From Cercis canadensis (taxonomy: Eukaryota > Streptophyta > Magnoliopsida > Fabales > Fabaceae): DNA of 64,000 nucleotides. The DNA is taken from the NCBI GenBank assembly GCA_003255065.1, contig QAOA01001470.1, positions 143,022 through 207,021 of the forward strand. The letters run 5' to 3'. Made by a program: the position numbers and the translations under genes. A model generated the notes under the pieces. That model did no database searches. It worked only from the letters and a program-made list of their open reading frames with translations, and had not been told where the DNA came from. Shown here piece by piece: positions 27,301-36,088 of the stretch (positions are counted from its first letter, which is position 1; each line of letters opens with the position of its first letter).

Positions 27301-27481
27301 TAATAGAAAAGAAACACGAGTCCTATATCAATTTGAAGAGCAAGACCACTAACCCATGAGGGGATTCGTCATAGCAAAAGCCAGAGGAATTGCGATCCCT
27401 TTTGCGAGAAAGAAATGGTTTTGCAGCTCTGAAATTCCCAGAGATTCTTCTTTGCTGGTCTGCTATTTCTGCGCCAGACAT
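3892..27481 (-). CDS. SRS2: SRS2-like UvrD/Rep-family DNA helicase, 24 exons, C-terminus outside the window
   Basis: Superfamily 1A 3'-5' DNA helicase, nuclear, with a presumed role in unwinding DNA and restraining recombination, as known for yeast Srs2 and studied for the Arabidopsis homologue; the role here is inferred. Exons, from 5': 27,354-27,481; 26,378-27,032; 26,233-26,274; 25,906-26,069; 24,075-24,273; 21,065-21,121; 20,848-20,953; 20,621-20,754; 20,432-20,506; 20,144-20,269; 19,920-20,051; 19,741-19,824; 18,783-18,896; 18,504-18,644; 15,407-15,466; 14,579-14,629; 13,203-13,280; 6,140-6,349; 6,022-6,060; 5,493-5,564; 5,307-5,393; 5,178-5,234; 4,092-4,300; 3,892-3,985. Every junction keeps phase and the total is exactly 1,038 codons without a stop. 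All introns are GT-AG except intron 22 (GC-AG). From memory the Arabidopsis protein is about 1,150 residues, so roughly 110 C-terminal residues are missing; I searched 887-3,891 and did not find them. Confidence 0.9.
6350..7431. other. Helicase intron 17, part nearest exon 18, no feature seen
   Basis: Intronic sequence between exon 18 and the Copia nest. No open frame or repeat structure that I can name. Confidence 0.5.
7432..8940 (-). mobile_element. Ty1/copia fragment in helicase intron 17
   Basis: Minus-strand copia pieces: a short LTR (7,432-7,575, about 144 bp, TGTTAGAATATTG at its 5' end), the adjoining RNase H end (to about 7,885), a further RNase H/RT piece (about 8,285-8,380) and integrase sequence (about 8,453-8,820, with GVVER-type and FWGDAV segments). 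About 400 bp of unrelated, SINE-like sequence lies within it. It is an old, much broken fossil. Confidence 0.75.
8054..8250 (+). repeat. Two tRNA-like (SINE-type) promoter modules
   Basis: Segments 8,054-8,104 and 8,200-8,250 each begin GTCCTA(A/G)TGG and end in a B-box-like GTTCAAGCCC or GTTTGAACCC, and both are exactly 51 nt long. An A-box-like stretch and a B box at fixed spacing is the internal Pol III promoter layout of tRNA-derived SINEs. They lie in the insert between the two RNase H pieces of the Copia fossil. No tail or target duplication could be fixed. Confidence 0.45.
9000..12297 (+). mobile_element. Ty1/copia element nested in helicase intron 17
   Basis: The 5' LTR is 9,000-9,134 (135 bp, TGTTATAGAATG...TTACA), directly followed by the initiator-Met primer binding site TGGTATCAGAGC (9,135-9,146). 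Parts seen in order: leader, gag with a Cys-rich knuckle near 10,515-10,560, reverse transcriptase (about 10,690-11,560) and RNase H (about 11,760-12,200). A purine tract precedes sequence matching the LTR start at 12,258. The family differs from the TGTTAGAATATT copies nearby. Broken fossil with several breaks; a contig join also falls inside it. Confidence 0.85.
9712..10124. repeat. 206-nt direct repeat around an N (join of contigs)
   Basis: Copies 9,712-9,917 and 9,919-10,124 flank the N at 9,918 and are almost identical. The shape matches the other N joins in the window. Confidence 0.85.
12370..12985 (+). mobile_element. Ty1/copia remnant with 3' LTR
   Basis: A plus-strand piece of integrase and inter-domain linker (12,398-12,670), an RNase H end (about 12,685-12,800; [17 protein letters not shown]) and an LTR starting TGTTAGAATATTAGC at 12,904 after a GGGGGAG tract. 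Same family as the window-edge copy. Old, broken fossil. Confidence 0.75.
12986..14578. other. Host intron sequence around exon 17
   Basis: Apart from exon 17 (13,203-13,280), AT-rich intron DNA of the helicase gene without recognised features. Confidence 0.5.
13203..15466 (-). CDS. SRS2: Helicase exons 15-17: 2B-side region
   Basis: Three small in-phase exons: 60 nt (begins [13 protein letters not shown]), 51 nt ([17 protein letters not shown]) and 78 nt ([20 protein letters not shown]...). The segments match what I recall of plant SRS2 proteins between motifs IV and V. The acceptor of exon 15 is the least certain: a weak pyrimidine tract and three nearby AG dinucleotides. I chose the AG giving phase 0, because it alone continues the frame of exon 14 and keeps the conserved GRKVL reading. 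Exon 17 is followed by the 6.85-kb intron 17, filled with retroelements. Confidence 0.82.
14630..15406. other. Helicase intron 15, no feature seen
   Basis: AT-rich intron. A 127-codon open frame on the plus strand (14,873-15,256) is low-complexity and has no recognisable domain; I do not call it a gene. Confidence 0.5.
16811..17528. repeat. Direct repeat pair of about 190 bp in intron 14
   Basis: 16,811-17,005 and 17,346-17,528 share a common order of landmarks: TAGCTTTCTCTAA, TATCTCAACATTGC, TTACTAATTATTATAGA, CATCTTAAATCAAAAA and GGGAATTATCATCA. By eye they are about 80-85% alike. The 340-bp spacer has no coding sequence. It may be an old segmental duplication or the ends of a tiny element; no TG...CA ends or target duplication were found. 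Confidence 0.6.
17970..18105 (+). mobile_element. Copia LTR fragment in intron 14
   Basis: Matches the TGTTAGAATATT-family LTRs elsewhere in the window (AACATGTGAATAATATG, TAATTAGGCCCATGA, AATATAAATAATAGCT, CTAGTCTCACA, CCACTAATTTTCACA) with no adjoining internal sequence. An old solo LTR or LTR remnant. Confidence 0.7.
18504..21121 (-). CDS. SRS2: Helicase exons 6-14: DEFQD box, motifs III and IV
   Basis: Nine short exons separated by small introns. Exon 8 has the Walker B/motif II box VIDEFQDTS (about 463-471); the usual family form is DEYQD, so phenylalanine replaces tyrosine. Motif [18 protein letters not shown] (about 490-504), is split by intron 8 between Q and S. Exon 10 opens with motif [12 protein letters not shown] (521-530). 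Exons 11-12 give the 2A segment with IAILYRRQ and the substrate-side [14 protein letters not shown]. Exons 13-14 continue into the 2B-like region. Phases agree throughout; exon 7 ends in phase 1 and exon 8 completes a valine codon. Confidence 0.92.
19525..19660 (+). repeat. Possible SINE-like sequence in helicase intron 12
   Basis: CCCTAATGATTGAGCA followed 35-40 nt later by the B-box-like GGTTTAAATCCC resembles the pair at 8,054-8,250 in spacing and in its CCTAATG start. No tail or flanking duplication was identified, so this is tentative. Confidence 0.3.
21122..22655. other. Helicase intron 5, part nearest exon 6, no feature seen
   Basis: AT-rich sequence; no recognisable coding or repeat structure except perhaps Copia leader sequence toward 22,500-22,755. 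Confidence 0.45.
22768..23338 (-). mobile_element. Two Copia LTR-PBS units in tandem
   Basis: On the minus strand, an LTR of 147 bp (23,338 to 23,192, TGTTAGAATATTAG...TTTCACA) is followed at once by the initiator-Met primer binding site TGGTATCAGAGC. After 239 bp of leader-like DNA comes a second LTR (22,939 to 22,768, 172 bp) and again a primer binding site (22,756-22,767). The LTRs differ in length and sequence, so they are not a fresh pair from one insertion. It is short enough to resemble a TRIM, but no purine tract precedes the second LTR. Confidence 0.75.
23341..23960 (-). mobile_element. Copia RNase H end adjoining the LTR in intron 5
   Basis: Minus-strand coding remnant of the copia polyprotein end: [47 protein letters not shown]-type and [12 protein letters not shown] segments, then a GGGGGAG tract directly before the LTR start at 23,338. 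It is a 5'-incomplete fossil closely related to the copy at positions 1-886. Confidence 0.85.
24075..27481 (-). CDS. SRS2: Helicase exons 1-5: N-terminus, Walker A, motifs Ia and Ib
   Basis: The start is the ATG at 27,481, the first in frame, and opens a basic N-terminus with the FRAAK segment shared by plant homologues. Exon 2 (655 nt) encodes an acidic, serine-rich, poorly conserved linker of some 200 residues, then the LNDRQREAA segment before the nucleotide site. The Walker A motif GPGSGKT (residues 256-262) is split by intron 2 between K and T. Exon 3 is only 42 nt. Exon 4 carries motif Ia as [14 protein letters not shown] (about 285-298), where the family more often has TFTNKAA, and motif Ib [12 protein letters not shown]. 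Exon 5 encodes the 1B-side helical region ending in FVTQ. Intron 1 holds a TA microsatellite and intron 4 an hAT MITE. Confidence 0.92.
24354..24773. mobile_element. hAT-type MITE, 420 bp, in helicase intron 4
   Basis: The ends are imperfect inverted repeats (TAGGGGTGGCA at the left, reverse complement of the right end TAGGGCTGGAA). They are flanked by an 8-bp duplication with one mismatch: GCTACAAC (24,346-24,353) and GCTAGAAC (24,774-24,781). An 8-bp duplication and TAGGG(G)TGG ends are typical of the hAT superfamily. No transposase is encoded, so it is non-autonomous. Confidence 0.75.
24782..25905. other. Helicase intron 4 remainder, no feature seen
   Basis: AT-rich intron between the MITE and exon 4; nothing recognised. 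Confidence 0.5.
27071..27108. repeat. TA microsatellite in helicase intron 1
   Basis: An almost pure (TA)n run of about 35 nt; low complexity, likely length-polymorphic. Confidence 0.85.
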
Positions 27482-27758
27482 TGGTAATGGATTGAGCGTT
27501 TTAGCGAGAGAAAAAGAACGCCAACTCTAGAGAGAGTGAGTAGATGGATATGGATTTGCAAGAAACACGAACGAAGTGGAAGTACTTTGTTTTTCGTTTC
27601 CCTCCTGGAGTGTGTTCAAATGAAGGGCCGAATCAGGTTATTTCGTAGTTGGGAACCCCTGTGGATTGTTTGCGGCTGGGCCACCAAAAGCATTGGGTTA
27701 TGGGAAAATTTATTTGGTAGGTGTTTTTATGTTACATCATCTTGAAGCTAAGCGAACT
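27482..27758 (-). promoter_or_regulatory. 5' leader and proximal upstream region of the helicase gene
   Basis: About 280 bp between the start codon and a MITE-like inverted repeat. Read on the minus strand it has CT-rich stretches near 27,510-27,545, of the kind common in plant leaders and core promoters (Y patches), and an AT-rich AAATAAATTT at about 27,705-27,716 that might serve as a weak TATA element. The transcription start cannot be placed from sequence alone. No opposing gene is visible. Confidence 0.35.
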
Positions 27759-28439
27759 TTATGTCACATCTAAGTGTATTTTATAGTATTTTGATTCAAA
27801 ATTGTTTTATATGAATACAGTTTATATAATTTAAATTTTATTAAATTAATATTTAAATATACAATAAATCTTAAGTAAATTTAATAAAATTTAAATTATG
27901 TCAATTATACTTATAATCGAGAAACAAACCATGAGCCAAAACAAGCTAGACCAATTTGGCCCATTTTTATACGGGTTGGCATAATAAAAGCTAAGTCCAA
28001 CCTTCTTTGGGCCAAAACGAATTAGCTCCTTTTTTAAAATTTTTTAAACTAATTTTATTTATAATAACACTAAAAATTAACAATAGTTTTGACTTTTTTC
28101 TTTAGTTATTTGGGCTATTTTAGGCTAACTTATTAATGAATCTAATTGAACAAGACAAAACATGCGTAAAGTAATTAAACAAATTATAGTATTGTATTCT
28201 TCTAAATAACATTTACTAATATGATTTGGTGGCGTTGTCTTAAAAAAAAAAAGCCCAACCCAACCCAAACCCAAATGGGCCACGGGCTAGATTGGCCTAG
28301 TTCTATTCGGGCCATCAATTTTAAATTCTAGCCCACTTTTTTAGCAAACTAAAATGGGCCAGCTCATCCAACCTTAATTATACTAGTGTTATACAATTTA
28401 GAATTAAAATAATACAAAACTCACTTAGATGTGACATAA
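27759..28439. mobile_element. MITE-like inverted-repeat element upstream of the helicase
   Basis: The left end (TTATGTCACATCTAAGTG, then TTTTGATTCAAAATTGT) is matched in reverse complement at the right end (28,390-28,439), about 75-80% over some 50 bp. The 681-bp span encodes nothing. Its centre (about 27,930-28,375) is rich in GGCCCA/TGGGCC words and may be a second insertion. I could not find a target duplication, so the exact ends and superfamily are open. Confidence 0.6.
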
Positions 28440-29798
28440 GTCTACAAAGCACATTAATGAAAATGTGCACCCATGGACTACCTCTTTCTTAGACATTGGA
28501 TCTTACTAGAAAACCATCCAATGGTCCAAAGTGTGTTTAGCCCTACTTGAAGAACTAATTTTATGAATGTAATGATATGACCCCAACATTTTCATAAAAT
28601 TACATATTAACTCAAATTTAAATTGGGTCCTACACTTGGTGGGTCAAGAGCCAAATTGGGCTCAATTAAAGTGGGCCTATAATATTGACCCAATGTTGAT
28701 TTTGGGCTGTGAGTAAATTAAACATTATGATGTATTTAGTGTACATGGACCTAGACTATTGGCAACACAATATCTTATACATTCATACACATTTGTTCAT
28801 ACAGCCTACTGTGAATTATATAATTAACTATCAAGATTTTTTTTTTTAGGGGAGGGTGGGGAGGGGAGGGGGGGGGGGGGAAGCATTAGTTACATTACTA
28901 TATAATTCGAATAAATTCACAATCATCAACTTAAAGCGATTGTAACATACTAATTCAATCATTTACCTCCCCTTTTTTTCTATTTTTAATACTAAAATTC
29001 TATTTGTACAAAGGCAAAGTAAAAGATATCCACTTAAAAGAAACAAGAGAGGAAAAAAACTAAGAGGAAAAAGACACATAAATGAAGCAAAGCTTGTCAA
29101 TCCCTCTCATATGAAGAGAAACTCCTTTTAAGAAAACCATTAGCTAAGCACCAGAAAGAAGCACTTTCAAAAAATTGGATGCAGCAAAATATTTTATACT
29201 TGAACTCTGACATTTCTTTCCAAACATAGCACCAAATTATTGTAATCACTGCATGTAACCATAAAGCATTCTAATACAACAAAACCTCAACTTTAAACAA
29301 AGGAACAACAAGTGGCATTTCAAGCAGAGACTTTTCACACCAAGAAGATGCAATTTTATCAACCCATAATATAACTAAAAAATACCAACTCAAACTATCA
29401 TTCTAACCCCAAAACCATTCATGAATCATGGAATTATGAAAGATTGTATATTAGTATTTGAAGAACCTCATATATTGATTGCAATATTCCCTTTCAAAAA
29501 AGAAAAATAAAATAAAAGAAAAAATTTTGAGCTAATAATACCAATTATTTTGCCAAAAATAGGAAAAAAATTCAACCATTAAACAGAATCCAAACAACTA
29601 ATATAGCATTCACAACATAAACTCTTAAAATAAGGAATTTACCATACCACCCAGTATAGTTGTGCTTATTAGCAGCGTGGACACTTAAAAAGAAAATTGG
29701 CTTCGAGTTGTACGTTGTCATTTTAGGAGAGAAAGGAAGAGCTTGGGTTTCTTCCTACTTGCCAAATGCCAACCAATGAAGAAGAAATAGGGTCTTGG
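28440..29798. other. Unassigned intergenic sequence
   Basis: AT-rich DNA with a G-rich run at 28,849-28,881. No coding signal, no terminal repeats and no recognisable element. Confidence 0.5.
28849..28881 (+). other. G-rich run, potential G-quadruplex
   Basis: After a T tract come successive G runs (GGGG, GGG, GGGG, GGGG and an uninterrupted run of more than 10 G) within about 33 nt. That is enough G tracts with 1-2 nt loops for a very stable quadruplex. Confidence 0.7.
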
Positions 29799-29834
29799 TA
29801 GGGATGAGAAGATAACTGACACCTGATCTTACCT

Positions 29835-32375
29835 TGTCATAACGTACTTGAAGGTTTTCGTGACGCGGATGGCGAACTTTTAAAAAAGATTAGTTTTCGA
29901 AGAAAATTTGAAGTCGCCACCAATTGTATTCAAAAAATAGAGAACAATTAGAAAATCTCTTTTGAATTTAAAAAATTGTCTACAAACCAAAGAGGATTCA
30001 GGAGTTAATTTGTGTGTGGGAAAGATGTTAGGCACCCCACAACACTCATTTGAAAGACAGTTACCTAAAATTAATTGTGCGAATATAATATAATAAAAAA
30101 TGTACTTTATTTATCCCAAAAATAATAAGAGCGTTACAGGAATATTTGACAAAAAAAAAAGATAATTTAAATGTGCAACGCATGATTACTCTACTAAGAC
30201 CTAAATCCTTTCTCGCATAAAGCACCCTCCAAGGTGGCGCTACTTTTATTTAAGTTGGATAAACAAAGTTATTTCATAAAAGAATTAGACTCGATATATC
30301 CTCCCATGATAAGTGAAGGGGCATATGGATATTAAACAACACAAATATATATCTTACATGAGTGCAATGCATGCATAAAACAAAACAAAAATAAACTCTT
30401 CTTATCTCCAGTTCCGCCTCGCTTCAGGGTCGAGAATTCTAGCTTGTCGTCACTTACAACCCAACTCACAAAATATTATTGACCACAATTATCAAATGAC
30501 CTCATAAGACCAAGAAAAAAAGTGTTAATTAAGGAAACATATAAAAAATTGTTCAAGCATGGACAACCAAAAAGATTTACTAACAAGTAAAGCAAAGTGA
30601 CACATGAAAATACTTCAAAACGAAGACAAAAATGTACAAAAAAATTTAACACAATTCTTAATCAACCTTCAAAAATGCCTCAAAGACATCAATAAAACAC
30701 AACCAAAATAATCCTAAAATAGTACCCAAAGTAGGAAACACAATATCGAAAAGAATCTCATGATAGAGCAGAAAGCAGGGAAAACTTTAGACAAAAATGA
30801 GATTGCATGTTAAGGAATTTTAATATGAAATTTTTGTATGACAAAGAAACATGTCTCCTGGTTCTAACAAGACAGAAATCACTTAAAACATAGTTCTATA
30901 GCTTAAATTAGACATAAAAAAAAATTGAATATTGCTAGAGACAACTAACAACTTGAAAGTGCCAAAAAATGGCCAATTTAAAATGAAAACTGGGAACAGG
31001 GGAAAATGAATTTGCTTTTGAAATTTTTAGACACTGTAGGAAAACGTCTCCCGATTCTAACAAAGCAAGAATGGCTCAAATTTGAGCTTTTTAGTTTTAT
31101 CTAAAAAATTAAAATTAAGGGTTGCCAGAGAAGACTGACAGACCTAAAATAGCAAAAAAATAATTAAATTTAAAGAAAAACTAGGAGCAGGAGAAAGAGA
31201 ATATGGCCATGAAATTTTTACACATAAAAAAAACATGATTCATGGTTCTAACAAAGCAAGAATGACTCAAATTGAAGCTCTGTAGCTCCATCTAAAAAAT
31301 AAAAATAGAGGGTTGCCAAGGAAGACTGACAGCCCCAAAATAGCAGAAAAATAGTCACATTCAAATAAACACTAGGAGCAAGAGAAAATAAATTTAGTTT
31401 TAAAATTTTTATACATAGGACAATGTCTCTTAGTTCTAACAACTCAAGAATTACTAAAATCGGAACTCTGTAGCTCAATTTGAAAAATAAAAACCAAGGG
31501 TTGCCAGAGAGTATTGACAGACCCAAAAATATACAATCTACAACCAAAGAAAATATTAGCAATCAAAGAAACAACTCAAAGTCCCAAAATTAAAATTATT
31601 TCTATATCAATATTAAAAATTAAACTTAAATTTATAAATCCAACATCATGGGTATCATAGGACCATAAGAATCAATTTCAAATTCCATCAAACAATATTA
31701 TGATTTAGAAATTCAGTATAATCATTCACACATAACAACAAATAGACAAATTAGTCACCATGGATATAAAATCCAACAATAAGGATGAGAGAATTAAAGT
31801 AAAAATTACTCTTGTAGAATGAATTTGATGGAGATTCAAATTTTATTCTCTCTTTGGTTCTCTTCCTTTTTCCTAAGCTCTTCCTTCTCTCTCCCTCTCT
31901 TATTCTCCTTTTTTCTTTCTTTTCTCCTCTCCTCTTTCTCTCTCTTTGTTGATCCCCCTTGCTATTTTTCTCATTTATTTCTTTTTAATTTCTTTTTTAT
32001 TCTTTTTAAATTACTTATTTATTTAATGAATATAAAGTGCATAAACTTGGACCAATAGGGAGTGAAGAAAATCTATTCTTTGCTCTCTCATTGGTTCTCC
32101 TAGATCTAGTGATGTAAAAATCTATTTACCAAATTTCTTCTATCTTTTTATTTATTTATTTATTATTTACAAAAATCTAAATGCTAATAGATGAGCCAAA
32201 TGGGCTAGATTAATGATGAATTAAGCTAAAGTAGTAAAATTAGGTTTTGTTTTATTACAAATGCCTAAATAAAAATATAAAAAGCAATAATAAAAAATTA
32301 AGAGTTTTCATCTTTTAAAAAATTATCATTTTTTTAATGCTGTGAAAAACACCCAGACAAAATTCAATGTTTATA
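29835..32375 (-). repeat. 3' LTR of the large Gypsy element
   Basis: About 2.5 kb. Its order of landmarks matches 46,329-49,214: the GCCACCAATTGTATT block, the GTTAGGCACCCCACAACA block, a GCACCCTCCAAGGTGG-type block, a tandem array of about 190-bp units (about 30,830-31,560) and a pyrimidine tract (31,819-32,020). Read on the minus strand it starts TATAAACATTGAATTTTGTC and ends GTTATGACA. Confidence 0.85.
30830..31560 (-). repeat. LTR-resident tandem array, about 190-bp unit, about 4 copies
   Basis: GTTCTAACAAGACAG or GATTCTAACAAAGCAAG-like landmarks recur at about 30,862, 31,056, 31,237 and 31,430, each followed by GAGCTCTGTAGCTC-like and GGGTTGCCAGAGAAGA-like words. The same array occurs in the partner LTR (about 47,755-48,430) and, in a related form, in the solo LTR at 59.8-60.8 kb. 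Confidence 0.75.
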
Positions 32376-32509
32376 GTTTGCCCCTCTTTACATGTTTGCT
32401 ATTTGAAAAACGTGATAAACGAATGTTCTCAAGTTCTCGTGTAGGAAACATATAAAGATAGTATAAAACTATTTTGTCTAAAAACCCAAAAAATGACAAA
32501 GAAAGTTAA

Positions 32510-32840
32510 AAACACCAAGATCTTTTACCCAGAAGACAACATGAATTTAAAGGCACTAAGATCTTTCACCTGGGAGCTAACAAGAATTTAAAGATACTAA
32601 GATCTTTCACTAGGGAGCCGACATGAATTTAAAAGCACAGAGATGTTTTACTTAGGAGTTGACAAGAATTTAAAAGCACTAAGATCTTTCACCAGGAGCC
32701 GACAGAATTTAAAGGCACCGAGATCTTTAACCTGAGAGCCAACAGAATTTAAAGACACCAAAATCTTTCACTCAGAAGTCGACAGAAATTTAAAAGTACC
32801 GAGATCTTTCACTTGGAAGCCAACATAAATTTAAGACACT
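32510..32840. repeat. Tandem repeat, 41-bp unit, about 8 copies
   Basis: AAGATCTTT(C/T)AC followed by GGGAGCCGACA(A)GAATTTAAA(G) recurs at about 32,518, 32,558, 32,599, 32,640, 32,681, 32,719, 32,759 and 32,800. It lies just inside the 3' LTR of the large Gypsy element. Confidence 0.85.
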
Positions 32841-32849
32841 AACAAACCT

Positions 32850-34190
32850 TCAGACCTTAACTGAAATGTGAGGTAGATTAAAAATGCAACCCTCGACTAA
32901 ACTGTCGAGTGAATGAAATTGAAATTGGCAAGCATTTTTAAAAATTCTGATGGATTATCAGACCTTGACTGAATTGTCAAGTATAATAAAATAAAAACCT
33001 CGATCGGACTGTCAATTGATGAAATTGAAATTGAAAAGAAAATTTAAATTTTTGACGAGCCATCAGACCTTGAGCGAACTGTCAAGTATATTTAAAATGA
33101 AAATCTTGACTGGACTGTCGAGTGAATAAAATTGAAATTGGTAGGAAATTTTAAAATTTCTGACAGACCGCCAAACCTTGACTGAATTGTTAAGTATATG
33201 CAACTGAAAACTTCAAACTGACTGTCGAGTTATTGAAATTGAAATTTGGAAAGAAATTTAAAACCTCTGACAAACTGTCAGACCTTGATCGAAATGTGAG
33301 GTAGAATAAAAACGCAACCCTTGATCGGACTATCGAGTGAATGAAATTGAAATTAGCAAGCATTTTTAAAAATTTTGACGGACTATCAGACCTTAACTGA
33401 AATGTCAAGTATATTAAAATAAAAACCTCGACCAGATTGTCATGTGATTAAATTGAAATTAGAAAGAAATTTTAAAATTTCTGATGAACCGTTAAACCTT
33501 GACCGAACTGTCAACTATATGCAAATAAAAATCTCAACCGCATTGTCGAGTGAATGAAATTGATAAGAAAATTTAAAAACTTTAACGAATAGTTAGACCT
33601 TGACCAAACTATCAAGTATATGTAAAATGGAAATCTCAATTGGACTGTCGAGTGATGAAATTGAAATTTGAAAGAAATTTTTAAATTTCTGATGAATCAT
33701 CAGATCTTGACCAAACTGTCAAGTATATGCAAATAAAAATATCACCTGGACTGTCGAGTGAATGAAATTGAAAGAAAATTTTAAAAACTCTGACGGACTG
33801 TCAAACATTGACCGAACTGTCAAGTATATGCAAAGGAAATCTCGACTAGATTGTCAAGTGAATAAGATTGAAATTGGTAGGAAATTTTATAAACTCTGAC
33901 ATACCATCAAACCTTGACCGAACTGTCAAGTATGCAAATGAAAATTTCAACCGGACTGTTGAGTGATAAAATTGAAATTGAAAAGAAATTTTAAAATTTT
34001 TAACGGACCATTAGACCTTAATCGAATTATCAAGTAAAATGCACATGAAAAACTCGACTAGACTGTCGAGTAAATAAAACTAAAATTTGGAAAGAAATTT
34101 AAAACATTTGACTAACTGTTAGACCTTGACCAAACAATCATGTAAAATACATATAAAAACCTTGACTAGACTGTTAAGTTGATTAAAACG
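32850..34190. repeat. Tandem repeat, about 105-bp unit, about 13 copies
   Basis: CAGACCTTGACCGAACTGTC-like words recur about every 105 bp from 32,851 to 34,122, alternating with CTCGACTGGACTGTCGAG-like palindromic words and a GAAATTGAAATTGG(A)AAGAAA spacer. Copies are diverged. Known from the family: Tat/Ogre elements often carry tandem repeats in the untranslated region before the 3' LTR. Confidence 0.85.
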
Positions 34191-36088
34191 GTGATGCATG
34201 AGTTTTAATTCTTTTTTTTTTTCTCTTTTTCTCTTTTTTTTTTTGTTTTTTTTTAAANGTTTTTTTAAAATCAAATCTCGAAGAGATTAAAGACCAAAAA
34301 ATGCAGCATGACTTGCTTGTCTAAAGAAAATTTAGCCCAATCAAAATAACGCCCTAGTTTAGTTCTAATCCACAGAACTGCTTTCTGCATGAATTTTTAT
34401 CAATGTTAATCTTTTGCTAGGATCATAGTAGCTCTTTGAACCAGTCCTTCAATTGTCAATGCTCGTCATGTCAATTGAGTATGAGTCACTTTTATTTTAT
34501 TTGACAAAATTAGTGCAATGAGTTATGCATTCAAGAAATAATAGAGTGGTGAAGAAATGATTTACATGAGACACGACCCATGCTTCTTGATTAATGCAAA
34601 AGAACTTGTCAAGAACAAAATTGTGCAAGAGATAAATTTTGAAAAACCAAAATTTGCCCTAGTGTCAAACACTAGAGAGGAGCATAGAGATAAAAGTTAG
34701 GACATGGAGCACTTATTTTAATGGCTATAACATCTTGCAAATTTGAAGAATGAAAATTTGCCCTAGTGTGAAGATTCAAAAATATTCCCTTTGAGGGTCA
34801 TGCAATTGATACAAAAGAGATTTTTCTTGAGTTGGGTTTGACCTTAATTTTAAAAACTTTTTCTCTATTTTTTTTTTTTGAAAACCAAAATTTTTCATAA
34901 ATTTTTTTTGCCCTGATTTATGACTTAAGCAAACCAATCATCAAAGAGGTCTTTAAAAGCTTGTAATGCGGTTTTAGTGTAAAAGGATTTTATTTTGAAA
35001 TGAAAGGAAAAATGCTCGAATTTTGATTTTTTCCTTAACTTATTTCTCTATTTTTCTTCATCACCTAACTCCAATGGAGTTTTATGCCAACATTTATTTG
35101 TCAGGAGGCTTCTCATAGGTTGTAATGAAATTTTAGGGATGTATAATATGACTAATGAAAGAAAGGATATAAATGCCAAAACATTTGATGTTGGGATAAC
35201 AATAAGAATTTTTCCTTTTGATGATTTGTGTTATTTTTCTTGTCATTTGTACTACCCTTTTTATTCCACAACCATTTAGAGAGGATTTTTTTTATTCTAT
35301 TTGTTTCTTTTTTTTTTGGGAAATAATTTTCTTTCCATTTGAAGAGTTATCTATTTTTTTTTTCGGAGAGTCTTCCTCTCTTTTTCATTTCCTTTTGATT
35401 TTTACTTTCTCTTTGGCAAGTTCATTGACATTTCGAATATATCTTTTGTAAGTTTATTCTTATTGTACCCGGAGTATATTTTCATTAAGTACGAAGAAAT
35501 AATTTAAAGCTCAAAGTGGTTTGACAAGGAATATGATATGTTTGAATAGAAGAAATGAAATAATCATTATTGACATTTAAATGTTGTCATAAAAATTTAT
35601 TGGAGTTCTACCTTTTCCAAAGGAGTATATGAATTCAGAAATTAAGAAATGAACTACTTATTCAAGGTCAAATGGGTGACTAAGGATACTCTGCAATGTT
35701 TGGGAGAACAAAAAATGTCTTTGATCATTGGAAAAATTTCCTTGTGAAGCTCACAATGTTCTTGAAAACAATTTTGTTATGAGATCTTGAGTTTCCATCA
35801 TTCTCAACTTTATCATTTTTGCATCAATTGCAGCTCCTCAAAGGGAAGACTCATGAAAGTTTTTTTTTTTCTTTTTTTAAATTTGAAAGGAAGTATTTGA
35901 AAGAGAATTAGAATAAGAAAGATGGTGAATGAGAACGTATGATCATTGCATTAATGAGTCAAATAAAATAAGGTCCAGAGTAAGACTTTGACAAAATAAA
36001 CATTAACAACTAAGAAAAGCTTTGAACAAATGAAAATTCATTTGATGATATCCTCTAACCTATCCACTTATACCTGACCTAGAATCTC
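34191..36088. other. Internal non-coding part of the large Gypsy element
   Basis: T-rich tracts (34,211-34,256, with the N at 34,258; 34,866-34,880; 35,308-35,365) and otherwise no protein similarity I can recognise on either strand. By position it is where polymerase would lie if the element had one. Confidence 0.45.

Noticed and set aside
27925-28378. A separate hAT MITE with GGCCCA-rich ends inside the upstream inverted-repeat element
   Set aside because: Composition is suggestive but I could not define inverted ends or an 8-bp duplication.
31819-32058. Plus-strand frame rich in Ser, Leu and Phe
   Set aside because: A product of the pyrimidine tract that recurs in the related LTRs at 48.7 kb and 62.8 kb.
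32510-34190. Regularly spaced repeats resembling a CRISPR array
   Set aside because: Units are contiguous and diverged with no unique spacers, and they sit inside a plant retroelement.
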